Origin: a bacterium
GTDB lineage: Bacteria > Planctomycetota > Planctomycetia > Isosphaerales > Isosphaeraceae
Direction: 5' to 3'
DNA: 46,023 bases
Assembly: GCA_016125085.1 (NCBI GenBank)
Contig: WGMM01000042.1
Span: forward strand, 1 to 46,023
The position numbers and the translations under genes were made by a program. Below are positions 27,313 through 36,400 of the stretch, in pieces. The number at the start of each line of letters is the position of its first letter. Position 1 is the stretch's first letter. The notes below the pieces were generated by a model. That model worked only from the letters and a program-made list of their open reading frames with translations. It searched no databases and was not told where the DNA came from.

Positions 27313-29874
27313 TCAGGGACGGGTGATCGTTTCGTGAAGGTTGAAGAGGACACGGGCGATGTGCGTCCACACGGCGATATCCTGCACGGCCAGGCCATCG
27401 CGATTCGGGCTTTGGCCGGCTTTCGCGATTGCATTTGCGGCGGCCGTGTCGTCGGCATAATGCGACCGGTGCCGGTCGAGCAAAGATTTCATGGTTTTCA
27501 GCTCGTCCGGGTCAGGCTTGCGCTGAAGCACCTGCCGGACGGCCCAGGTGATTCGTTCGTCATCGCTCGCAGTTGGCAGATCGCCCAGGATCCGGTTCGC
27601 CAGGCCCCTTGAAGCTTCGACGAAAGTTGGGTCATTGAGCAGGACCAGGGCCTGCTGCGGCAGGTTCGAACGTGTGCGCTGGGCGGTGCATTCCTCGCGG
27701 CTGGGGGCATCGAAGGCCAGCATGGCCGGGTGAGTGAACGAACGCTGCCACCAGACATATAAGCCTCGCCGATGCTGCGCGGGGCCAGTGTCGGTGTCAT
27801 AGCTTCGCACGGGGAAGTTCAGATTTTCCCAGTATCCTTCCGGCTGATAGGGTTTCACGCTCGGGCCGCCGATGTACATGTCGAGCAGGCCGCTGACGAA
27901 CAGGGCATTGTCACGAACCAATTCGGCATCGAGCCGCAGGGGCGACTGCCGGGCCAGCAGGCGATTATCGGGATCGATCCGGCGCAGTTCGTCGGTTGCG
28001 GTCGAAACCTGCTGGTAAGTCTCGCTGGTGACGATCGTCCGAACGATGTGCTTGACGTCCCAGCCGCTATCCATGAATTCGCAGGCCAGCCAGTCGAGCA
28101 GTTCGGGGTTCACGGGCGGTTCGCCCTGAGTGCCCAGGTCGTCCGTCACTTTCGAGATGCCATGGCCGAAAAACTGAGCCATCAGCCGGTTGACGAACAC
28201 GCGGGCGGTCAGCGGATTTTCGCGGGAAACGAGCCACTTCGCCAGATCAAGCCGGTTCGGTACGCGGCCGTTCGAATCGGGCTGGGGCAAATACGACGGA
28301 AACCCGGCCGAGACGACTTCGCCGGTTTCGTCCTGCCAGTCGCCCCGGTGCAGCACACGCACGACCCGCGGCGTGTCCGATGTCGTGACAAGGCAACGTG
28401 GCATCGTGGCGGTAAGGGCGTCGCGTTCTTTCTTCAACTTCGCGAGTTCGGCGCGATCTTCAGGGTGACTGAGCGCTTCAGCCTTGCGAAAGTAGGCCTG
28501 GAGCGTTTCGCGTTCTTTCGCGGAGCGGTCGCCACGGGCTTTTTTGAGAGCCTCTCCGACGACTTTTGCCTCGGCCTTCGCGGCTGGCGTCGCCTTGTCG
28601 TCTGGCTTCAGCGATTTCAGCCGTTCTGCGCTGCCGGTGATTTCCGCTTCCCAGCGTATCTGCTCCTGATTCAACTGCGGCTCGATACGGGTTTCGATCT
28701 CCCGAATCCGGTGTTCGAGATCGGCCAGCTTCGATTCGTCTTCCGGCCGGGGCACTGGCATGCCGTCTTCGCGGCGGCCGACATCGGCTTCCCTGACGTC
28801 GGCGAAAAACGCGCCGAGGCGGTAAAAATCGCGGGTGGTGAACGGGTCGTATTTGTGGTCGTGGCATTGGGCACAGCCGGTCGTCTGCCCGAGCCAGACG
28901 TTGCCGACGGCTCTCACCCGGTCGGTAAGCATCCTGGCCCGGTAATCCATCGGCTGCGCGCCGCCTTCTTCGGTCGTCAGCAGGAGCCGGTTGAAGGCCG
29001 AGCCGACGTGGGTCTCCGTGTCAGCTTCGGGCAGCAGGTCGCCCGCGATCTGTTCGATCGTGAACCTGTCGAACGGCTTGTTGTCGTTGAACGAGCGAAT
29101 GACCCAGTCCCGATATGGCCAGACGTTTCGGGGGTTATCGCTGTGATAGCCGATCGTGTCGGCGAAGCGGACCGCATCGAGCCAGCCGATGGCCATGCGC
29201 TCGCCGAAATGGGCGTTACGTAATAATTGATCGACAAGTCTTTCGTATGCTTTCGGATCGGGATCCGCAACGAACTTCTCCAGCTTGTCGGGCACGGGCG
29301 GCAGGCCGATCAGGTCGAAAAAGGCCCGGCGGGCGAGCGTTCTGCGGTCGGCTTTGAGCGAAGGCTTCAGGCCGGCGGATTCGAGCTTTTTGCGGACGAG
29401 AAAATCGATGCCGTTGACGCCCGCGGGCACGGCCGGTTTGACGGGCGGCTCGTAGGCCCAGTGGCGTTCGTAAGGTGCCCCTTCGGCGATCCATCGGGCC
29501 AGCAGGGCCTTCTGGCTTTCGTTGAGCTTTTTGTTCGCATGGGGCGGCGGCATGACTTCGTCTTTATCCGCCGAGCTGATCCGGGCGATCAGCTCGCTTT
29601 CGCCGGGGGCACCGGGGGCGATCACTTTGGCGTCGATCGCGGCCTGGCGGTCGTCCAGGCGAAGTTCGGCCTCGCGATGGTTCTTGTCGGGCCCGTGGCA
29701 ATAAAAGCAGTTGTCCGAAAGGATGGGCCGGATATCGCGATTGAACCGGACCGGTTCGCTTTCTGCGGAGTTCTGGCCGAAAGCGGCTTTCGGTGCCGAC
29801 ATTACGCAAGTCAGAACGATAAGCGCCGAAACCGGCACTTCATACGGTATTCGTATCATTCGCATCGGATTCAC
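27313..29874 (-). CDS. PSCyt1/DUF1549/DUF1553 exported cytochrome-like protein
   Basis: An 853-residue protein starting at GTG 29874, with GGGAG nine bases upstream. It has a signal peptide (VPVSALIVLTCVMSAPKAAFG), then NCFYCHGPDKNHREAELRLD, the haem-binding CxxCH of the Planctomycete cytochrome c domain. A second CAQCHDHKYDPFTTRDFY follows in the DUF1549 part; the segment after about residue 480, including FGHGISKVTDDLGTQGEPP and LPQQALVLLNDPTFVEASR, belongs to DUF1553. A charged, probably helical segment (about 375-470) joins the two halves. The family is diagnostic for planctomycetes and Verrucomicrobia, and the role is unknown, possibly periplasmic electron transfer linked to polysaccharide breakdown. 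It is the first gene of the operon with DUF1501. Confidence 0.93.
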   Translation of the reverse strand: MNPMRMIRIPYEVPVSALIVLTCVMSAPKAAFGQNSAESEPVRFNRDIRPILSDNCFYCHGPDKNHREAELRLDDRQAAIDAKVIAPGAPGESELIARISSADKDEVMPPPHANKKLNESQKALLARWIAEGAPYERHWAYEPPVKPAVPAGVNGIDFLVRKKLESAGLKPSLKADRRTLARRAFFDLIGLPPVPDKLEKFVADPDPKAYERLVDQLLRNAHFGERMAIGWLDAVRFADTIGYHSDNPRNVWPYRDWVIRSFNDNKPFDRFTIEQIAGDLLPEADTETHVGSAFNRLLLTTEEGGAQPMDYRARMLTDRVRAVGNVWLGQTTGCAQCHDHKYDPFTTRDFYRLGAFFADVREADVGRREDGMPVPRPEDESKLADLEHRIREIETRIEPQLNQEQIRWEAEITGSAERLKSLKPDDKATPAAKAEAKVVGEALKKARGDRSAKERETLQAYFRKAEALSHPEDRAELAKLKKERDALTATMPRCLVTTSDTPRVVRVLHRGDWQDETGEVVSAGFPSYLPQPDSNGRVPNRLDLAKWLVSRENPLTARVFVNRLMAQFFGHGISKVTDDLGTQGEPPVNPELLDWLACEFMDSGWDVKHIVRTIVTSETYQQVSTATDELRRIDPDNRLLARQSPLRLDAELVRDNALFVSGLLDMYIGGPSVKPYQPEGYWENLNFPVRSYDTDTGPAQHRRGLYVWWQRSFTHPAMLAFDAPSREECTAQRTRSNLPQQALVLLNDPTFVEASRGLANRILGDLPTASDDERITWAVRQVLQRKPDPDELKTMKSLLDRHRSHYADDTAAANAIAKAGQSPNRDGLAVQDIAVWTHIARVLFNLHETITRP

Positions 29875-29940
29875 GTGGGATCACTCCCGGACTCGCTTCG
29901 GAGCGACGGGGCTTACTTTGTTCAGGCGGGTCAATAGGCC

Positions 29941-29946
29941 ATTATA
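29941..29946 (-). promoter_or_regulatory. consensus -10 box upstream of the PSD1 operon
   Basis: A perfect TATAAT on the minus strand, giving a leader of about 60 bases before GTG 29874. No good -35 hexamer sits at 16-18 bases; TTGCTC is at 20. It lies in the 303-base divergent region 29875-30177. Confidence 0.4.
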
Positions 29947-30038
29947 ACCGTTACGACGTTCGTTCGGAGCAAGAAAATCATACGTAAATCGTCTGAGGGC
30001 TGAGCCTGGCGATCGTTTTCCCCCCGGCCGCTTACGGA

Positions 30039-30067
30039 TTGCCTCCCGGACGTGTCTGTGCTAAGGT
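30039..30067 (+). promoter_or_regulatory. possible promoter of the divergent DUF1501 gene
   Basis: TTGCCT, a 17-base spacer, then TAAGGT, about 110 bases before ATG 30178. The hexamers match the sigma70 consensus only moderately. Confidence 0.3.
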
Positions 30068-30177
30068 TAAGTTTGTCGAATCCGGCCGCTGGATACCGTT
30101 CCCGCCTCGTTCCGGCCGAACCGAATCGCCCCCTCGTCCGAAAATCCGATTTCCCCGCCGCCAGGGAGCTTCCTGTC

Positions 30178-31581
30178 ATGTTGCGCTGGATGGGCAGACC
30201 GAGCCGCCTTTGCGAAGGTCTTTCGCGGCGTGAGATTCTGCGCGTCGGCGGGCTCGGCATCGCCGGCGGATTGTCGACAGGCCAGCTTCTTGCCGCGCAG
30301 TCACAAGTCGCCGGTGGTTTGCGGCCGAAGGCCAAAAACTGCATCCTGCTGATGCTCACGGGAGGTCCGCCGCAGCATTCGACCTGGGACCCCAAGCCGG
30401 ACGCCCCTGCGGAAGTGCGTGGGGCGTTCGCCCCGATCGCCACGAATGTGCCTGGCCTGTCGATCTCGGAACTGCTGCCACGCACCGCACGGCATGCCGA
30501 TAAGCTCTGCCTGCTGCGAGCCATGAGCACCGACGATAACGCCCACAGCAGCTCGGCCTATTACATGCTGACGGGCCGGCCGCACGCGCCGAAGAATTTC
30601 GAAAACGCCAAGCCCGGCGCACCCAACGATTTCCCCAGCCTCGGCGGCATGGTGATGGCCGCCAGCGAAATGCAGGGCATCCGGCTGGGCGCGTTGCCCG
30701 GTTCGGTGACGCTGCCGCAGCGCGTCGCCAATACCGACGGCAGTGTGTGGCCAGGGCAGGACGGCGGCTTCCTGGGCCGGGCCAGCGACCCGTGGCTGAT
30801 CCAGTACGACGCCCGCGAGAAATCGCCGAAAATCGCGGAGCTTCAGTTCGATACAGGCCTGGAGCCGCATCGGGTCTCGGCGCGGCGGGATTTGCTCGAC
30901 CATCTCTCCCGCACCATGAGCCGGCTCGCCGAAAGTGAGGCGACCGTCGATCCTTATACGTCGCGTGCCTGGGAACTATTGACCCATCCGACGGCCCGGG
31001 GGGCTTTCGATCTCGGCCTTGAGACCGATGCCACTCGCGATCTTTATGGCCGAACGCCTTTCGGCCAGAGCGTGCTGATGGCGCGGAGGCTGGTCGAATC
31101 AGGTGTGCGGCTGGTTCATGTGAACTGGTTCCGGGGCGAGGGTGAGCCGGACATGAACCCGGTCTGGGATTCGCACGTCGACGAAACCAACCGGCTCAAA
31201 AATGTCCTGGTGCCGCCGCTGGACATGGCCTTGAGCGGCCTTCTGGCCGACCTTGAGCACCGGGGGCTGCTCGACGAAACGCTGGTGGCCGTGGTCTCCG
31301 AATTCGGCCGAAGCCCAAGGCTGGACGGCAACGGCGGTCGCGGGCACTGGGGGCACGTGTTCAGCGTGGCTCTGGCCGGTGCAGGCATCCGGGGCGGAAT
31401 CGCGTACGGTGCTTCGGACGCCCAGGCCGCATGGCCGAAGGACGGGCGCGTGTCGCCGGAAGACCTGCATGCCACGATTTTGACGATACTTGGCATTCCG
31501 CCGGAAACCGAGCTGACCGATCCGCTGGGACGGCCGATCGTCTTGAGCCGGGGCGAGCCGATCCGGGCCATTCTCGCCTGA
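30178..31581 (+). CDS. DUF1501 domain-containing exported protein
   Basis: ATG 30178 has AGGGAG about nine bases upstream. The 467-residue product carries a Tat-like signal (LSRREILRVGGLGIAGGL), then LMLTGGPPQHSTWDPKPDAP, VSEFGRSPRLDGNGGRGHW and a C-terminal LSRGEPIRAIL. The ending GEPIRAI is shared with the DUF1501 at 12634, marking these two as closer to each other than to the PSD1-linked copy. It is transcribed away from the PSD1 operon. Function unknown beyond the family's relation to the alkaline-phosphatase/sulfatase fold. Confidence 0.92.
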   Translation: MLRWMGRPSRLCEGLSRREILRVGGLGIAGGLSTGQLLAAQSQVAGGLRPKAKNCILLMLTGGPPQHSTWDPKPDAPAEVRGAFAPIATNVPGLSISELLPRTARHADKLCLLRAMSTDDNAHSSSAYYMLTGRPHAPKNFENAKPGAPNDFPSLGGMVMAASEMQGIRLGALPGSVTLPQRVANTDGSVWPGQDGGFLGRASDPWLIQYDAREKSPKIAELQFDTGLEPHRVSARRDLLDHLSRTMSRLAESEATVDPYTSRAWELLTHPTARGAFDLGLETDATRDLYGRTPFGQSVLMARRLVESGVRLVHVNWFRGEGEPDMNPVWDSHVDETNRLKNVLVPPLDMALSGLLADLEHRGLLDETLVAVVSEFGRSPRLDGNGGRGHWGHVFSVALAGAGIRGGIAYGASDAQAAWPKDGRVSPEDLHATILTILGIPPETELTDPLGRPIVLSRGEPIRAILA

Positions 31582-31610
31582 GAACTTGCGGGAATGACGG
31601 TTACGGTGAA

Positions 31611-31628
31611 TTTCCCGATTTCGGGAAA
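31611..31628 (+). terminator. hairpin after the DUF1501 gene
   Basis: TTTCCCG/CGGGAAA (7 bp, 4-base loop) followed by GATTTGCTTGTTTTC, 29 bases after the DUF1501 stop. A moderate intrinsic terminator. Confidence 0.5.
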
Positions 31629-31653
31629 GATTTGCTTGTTTTCAGGAATTCGC

Positions 31654-31688
31654 TTGACATCGAATGTGGGATTGACAAAAATTTGACA
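31654..31688 (+). promoter_or_regulatory. cluster of three TTGACA boxes
   Basis: Exact TTGACA hexamers start at 31654, 31673 and 31683 (spacings 19 and 10). The first has AAAAAT 17 bases downstream as a possible -10. They stand 64-98 bases before ATG 31752. They may be alternative -35 boxes or direct-repeat operator sites. Confidence 0.4.
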
Positions 31689-31751
31689 TGGCTTGGAGAG
31701 CCAGATCTGTGAATGGACATCGCGGACAATTACTCAAGGAGGAGGTGCGGC

Positions 31752-32204
31752 ATGTCGGACCGTCGCACGAAAGAGCGTGAGCGAGTTTGGGGTCGCAGGC
31801 CTGTAATTCTGCGATTCGATTCTGGTCATCCCCGTCGCAATATCGAGCCGGAGACCCCGATCCTTTCGGAACGGGCCACGACGGATTTGCTGGCCGCTTT
31901 TTTTCAGAGCGTGATTCAGACCGACGGCATCGATCCGAACCGATCGAGCGGAACCGTTCCGCCGCCCCGAACCCGAGGCTGGCACGTGGTCGAACCGGGC
32001 GACAAAACGGCTCAACCGGTACGCAAGCCAGTCAATCTGCAACAAGCCGAAGAAGCTGGCGAATCGGCTTCCGCCGCAGCGACAGCGACGGAAACCCTGT
32101 TGGCCGATGAGCCCCCTGCAAAGCCCCGGCATCGTCCGTTCTGGCGATTGCAGACACCGCACCTGTTCCTGAACGTGATTTCGCCGGACCGGTCGTCTTC
32201 CTGA
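31752..32204 (+). CDS. hypothetical protein, unknown family
   Basis: ATG 31752 is set by a strong AAGGAGGAGG ribosome site; the earlier in-frame ATG at 31713 lies upstream of that site. The 150-residue product starts very basic (MSDRRTKERERVWGRRP), has a short helical segment (LSERATTDLLAAFFQSVIQ, about 39-57) and then Pro/Ala/Glu-rich, probably disordered sequence ending in WRLQTPHLFLNV. There is no signal peptide or membrane helix. I do not recognise it. The strong ribosome site and upstream boxes suggest it is expressed. Confidence 0.65.
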   Translation: MSDRRTKERERVWGRRPVILRFDSGHPRRNIEPETPILSERATTDLLAAFFQSVIQTDGIDPNRSSGTVPPPRTRGWHVVEPGDKTAQPVRKPVNLQQAEEAGESASAAATATETLLADEPPAKPRHRPFWRLQTPHLFLNVISPDRSSS

Positions 32205-32430
32205 GGGGATTCGGCACCGAGCCCAAAATGAAGCCGCACCTGCATGGCCTCAGTCAAAGCCCATGCGGAAAGCAACCCGTAACGGACACGTCGAAGATTC
32301 CGGCTGACGAATCCGCCTGACCGTCCTATTCTGCCCAATCGATCGTAATCGCCGATATTCGCACGACGGACGTGTTCGCTACAGGCCATAAGTCAGCTTC
32401 AATTCGAACCCAAAAGCCCGGGTGGCTTTG

Positions 32431-32459
32431 TTGCTGTAGGGGGTACCTGTGGGTATGCT
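32431..32459 (+). promoter_or_regulatory. possible promoter of the hydrolase-like gene
   Basis: TTGCTG, a 17-base spacer, then TATGCT, about 115 bases before ATG 32577. It lies in the 372-base gap 32205-32576. A small hairpin (AAAGCC/GGCTTT, 32413-32429) just upstream may end the previous transcript. Nothing else was seen in the gap. Confidence 0.35.
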
Positions 32460-32576
32460 TTGGACGTCATGGATGGGTGAAGGACAGGCCAGCGACGCGA
32501 TCGCGGGCCGATCGCCTTTCCCTCCCTCAAACTACGAAGCGACGACACCAGTTGAATTGACCTGGGGAGTGGAATT

Positions 32577-33350
32577 ATGACTTCCGATCGATTGCGCTGT
32601 GCGGTCAGGATGGAAACGACGGCGCGGTCCCGTGGGAGTGTCGGAGCGACATTGGTACCCACGGCCTATGAACCGAACTACGAATACCCGCTGATCGTCG
32701 GTTTTCATGGTCGCGGCGGGAACGAGATGCAGGCCATTCGCTGGCTCGAACGCATCAGCGACCGCAACTACGTGGGCTATTGCCCGCGGGGTCACGTCCC
32801 TTTGGAACGTGCCGGCCGTTTCGGCTGGAGCGACCAGTCCCGGGAAGGCCGGGGTACCAAGCCCGCATTCGGCAATGGTTCGGTCGGTGACCGCTTCCGC
32901 ATGATGATTTCGTCTCAGATCGACGATCCGACGATCGCGGGCGAATTCGCCGTGCTCGACCAGATTCGCGTGCTCGGTGAGGAAATCGCCATCCACCCGA
33001 ACCGGATTTACCTCTTCGGTGTCGGCGAAGGGGCTTCGATGGCCTATCGTCTGGCGCTCAGCTATCCTGACCGCTTCGCCGGTGTCATCGCCATTCAGGG
33101 CTGGCTGCCGAACGATATCAGCTACCTGACACGCTTCCACGAATCCCGGCGGCTCAAATTCCTGGCCCTGCACGGCGCCTGGGACGAATCGCTGCCTCTC
33201 AACGAAACCCGTCGCCAGATCGATCGCCTTCGCGACGCCGGTCTCGATGTCGCCTTCCAGACTTATCCCTGCGAAGGCCAGCCTGTGGCACCCATGTTCG
33301 ACGACATCAACACGTGGCTCATGAGCCAGTTCCGCTCGACCGTCGGTTGA
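32577..33350 (+). CDS. alpha/beta-hydrolase (phospholipase/carboxylesterase type) lacking the catalytic Ser and His
   Basis: ATG 32577 has GGGGAG upstream. The 257-residue protein follows the phospholipase/carboxylesterase fold: YPLIVGFHGRGGNE (37-50), NRIYLFGVGEGASMAYRLAL (142-161), LKFLALHGAWDESLP (193-207). In active members the nucleophile elbow is G-x-S-x-G; here it is G148-V-G150-E-G152, so the Ser is Gly. The C-terminal catalytic His, normally in a GH pair before the last helix, is Gln 235 (CEGQPVAP). The Asp (203) remains. It is therefore probably not a Ser hydrolase; a binding or regulatory role is likely. The frame is intact and the gene has good expression signals, so it does not look like a pseudogene. 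Confidence 0.82.
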   Translation: MTSDRLRCAVRMETTARSRGSVGATLVPTAYEPNYEYPLIVGFHGRGGNEMQAIRWLERISDRNYVGYCPRGHVPLERAGRFGWSDQSREGRGTKPAFGNGSVGDRFRMMISSQIDDPTIAGEFAVLDQIRVLGEEIAIHPNRIYLFGVGEGASMAYRLALSYPDRFAGVIAIQGWLPNDISYLTRFHESRRLKFLALHGAWDESLPLNETRRQIDRLRDAGLDVAFQTYPCEGQPVAPMFDDINTWLMSQFRSTVG

Positions 33351-33404
33351 CACCTGGCTGATCAACCCGGGCCAGAATGGCCGGTTCGATCCACACACCA
33401 TGCG

Positions 33405-33436
33405 AAAAGACCAGGCCTGAAAGCCTGGTCTTTTTT
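33405..33436. terminator. strong bidirectional intrinsic terminator
   Basis: A 12-bp stem (AAAAGACCAGGC/GCCTGGTCTTTT) with a 6-base loop, followed by TT on the plus strand so that six T are consecutive; on the minus strand four T follow. It lies between the converging hydrolase-like and S41 genes. Confidence 0.88.
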
Positions 33437-33474
33437 CGTGTCGTGCGTAAATTGCGCAGCTTCCCGGCTGTCGA

Positions 33475-36400
33475 TCAGCGTTCCGTCGCCTTGCGGAGTT
33501 TCGGCTTCGGCTTCGCTTTTTCGGCGGCCACGTCGGCATTCAGCAGTTCCACGGCCTTCATCAATTGCTCGTCCTTGCCGGCGGGCATGTCGCCGGGGGC
33601 TGGCCAGATCGTCACGTCCGGAACGGCGCCGTTAAGTTCCATGTCTTCGCCCGTATCACGCAAATACCAGCCCCGGAACGGCAGACGCAGGAATCCGATG
33701 TCGGTGATGGCCGTGCCGCCGGTGCTGATCACGCCCCCCGCGGTGGGCACGCCGACCAGCTTGCCCCGCTTGAGCGTTTTGATCGCGTGGCTGAAGATCT
33801 CGGCATTCGAAAAGCTGTTCTGGTTGCACAAGACGATGATGGGCTTGCGCCAGGTGGCGAAGACCATGCGGTCATGCGGATAACCCGGCGTGCTGCCGCC
33901 ACGTGGAACCGTGAAGGCGTGCACCGGCTGAGTCAGACTTGTCAGCAGAAGGTCGGCCGTCGAGCCGCCGCCGTTCTCGCGGACGTCGATCACCAGCCCT
34001 TCCTTACCGGCTCCGGCGTCATACAGGTCCTGTTCGAATTGCCGGAAGCTCGTTTCGTCCATCGCCCGAATGTGCAGATACCCGAGCGTGCCGCCGGAAA
34101 GCTTGTCCACAATGGCCCGGTTCTTGTCAATCCAGTGCTGGTACAGCAGCCGGCCAGCCGACCGCACGGAGATCGGGCGAATCATGACCGTTCTCGGGTC
34201 ACCTTTTTCAGGAGCGACTTTCAGGCGGATTTCCCGGTCAAGCGGCCCATTGAGCACCTCCGTCAGATCCATCGACGGATCGACCGGCCTGTCGTCGATC
34301 GCCAGGATCGTTTCGCCCGCGCTCAGACGGCTGCCGGCCTTGTCCGCTGGCGAATCCTTCAGCACGTCGCGGATCTTCAGCCCCGGGCCCTTGTGGGAAT
34401 TGTCGAATCGAACGCCGAAATACGCCGTTTCCGGCCGCCAGCTCGGTCCGCCGGCTGCCGGGTCGTCCGCGTTCGGGTCAGGCCTTGAAGCGACTCCCGG
34501 GAAAAATCCGAGGTGCGAACCGTTAAGTTCACCCAGCATCAGCTGGATGACCGTCGCCAGCGTGTCCAGATCCGGGGCCGAAGCCGCGGCGTCGGCATAT
34601 TTGCGGCGAATGGCGTCCCAGTTCCGGTTGCCGAGCCGTTCGTCGTACCAGCGGTCGCGCATCGTTCGCCAGGCCTGATCGAAACCGGCCCGAAACCGCT
34701 CGGAACGCTTGACTTCCTGCAGTGCCCGGACGCGATACGACGACTCCTTGCCCCCGGCGGTCAGCGAACCCGGCGCACCGTTGGCCAGCCAGACGATCTG
34801 GTTGCCCGTCTCCAGCCAGCGAGCGCCGGTACCGGTCGTGGCCGTGAGTTTCGTGGGCTTCAGATTTTCCGGCGGTTCGATCGTGTGAGTGCCTCGCTGG
34901 CCATCGATGGTGGCGCTGAAGGCCAGTTTTTTGGAGTCGGCAGACCAGAACAGCCCCGACTCGGTCGTGTTCGGAATCGTCACTCGGCGCAGGCGCTGGG
35001 GAAGCCCTTCGAAGTCGATGACCACTTCGACCGGCTTCTTGCCCGGCTCGTCTTTTTTCGGCTCGTCCTTCTTCTCTTCAGGCTTGTCCTTATCGGCATC
35101 TGCATCGGCTGATTTTTTGGCCGGTTCGGAAGCTGGTTTCGCGGCGTCCTTCTTGCGGGCCGCCTTCATTTTTTCACGGGCTTTCTGCAGCTTGCGGTCA
35201 CGGGCCGACTGGTCGTCGTCTTCTTTCCGCAGATGCACATAGTAAATGTCCGATTCTTCGGCCATCCTTCTGCCAGTGAAGGCGATCGTTCGGCCGTCGG
35301 GCGACCACACCGGGTTCGAGTCATTGTCCGGATGGCGCGAGATGTTGAAGGGGGGCTTCGAACCGTCGATCGGGCGAATCCAGATATCGGAATTGAAGTC
35401 GTCGTCGGAAACGGCGTAGACGATCCACTTACCGTCCGGCGACCAGTCGAATTCCGGAGCGTTCCAGCTTTCCATGAGCTTTTTGGGTGCTGAGCCGTCG
35501 GCTTCGGCGATCCACAACTGCCCCAGGCCCTTGATGAAAGCCAGTTTGCCACCGGCCGGGCTGAACCGCGGGTCGCTTTCGGATTCGGCGTCGTTGGTGA
35601 TCCGGTCCAGCGTGAATTTCTCGTTCTCCCACCAGGCTTTCGATTCGTCCGCCCGGCGTGCCCGCCACAAATCGATCTGGCCGCCGGTCTCGCTCACGAA
35701 CACCAGCGATTTGCCGTCCGGGGCGAATACGACGCTCCGCTCTTCTTCCGGCGTTGCCGTCACGCGTCTCGGTTCCGTCAGTTCCGTGTCCATCACCCAC
35801 ACGTCGCCACCGGCGATGAAAGAGGTTTCGAGCCCGTCGTCCGTAAATGCAGCCTGCGTGGCTGAGGTCAGGGCACGCCGTTCGACAGCCGACGCGATGG
35901 CATCGGCCGTCTGGCGGATTTCGATCTTCTCCGGAGTCGCATCCGGTTTCGCAAGGTCCAGCCGATACAGGTCAAACAGGTGTCGAAAAACGATCGACTT
36001 GCCGTCGCGTGCCAGGCTGGGCTGAACGACAAGATCGTCGTCGAAGCTGGTCAGCGGCTTGTCGTCAGAACCGTCGAGATTCCTGCGCCGCAGGTTCATC
36101 GTACCGCGATGCAGGCCGACGTAGTAAAACCCTTTGCCGTCAGCCGTCCAGATCGGCGAATAGGCTCCGGCAGGCGTATCGATCAGCTTCTTGAACGTCC
36201 TGGCTTCGAGATCATAATGCCAGATCCGGGGAGCCTGTGACCCGGTGTAGCCCTTGCGCCACCATTGGGTTCCTTCGCGAACGAAGAGCAGTTGCCGTCC
36301 ATCGGGCGACAACTTGCCCTGGGTGCCGTAATCGTCGAAAAGCAGCGTTTCGGCGGCCCTCGTTTCGACGGACACCTTGAAGAATCGCTCCGGTTTACGC

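Noticed and set aside
25611..27326. Long plus-strand frame across the DUF1501 gene
   Set aside because: Antisense to the DUF1501 gene and the start of the COX-like gene; His/Arg/Gln-rich sequence typical of a shadow frame.
27772..29223. Plus-strand 483-codon frame under PSD1
   Set aside because: Shadow of a gene with CxxCH haem motifs; no ribosome site or family features.
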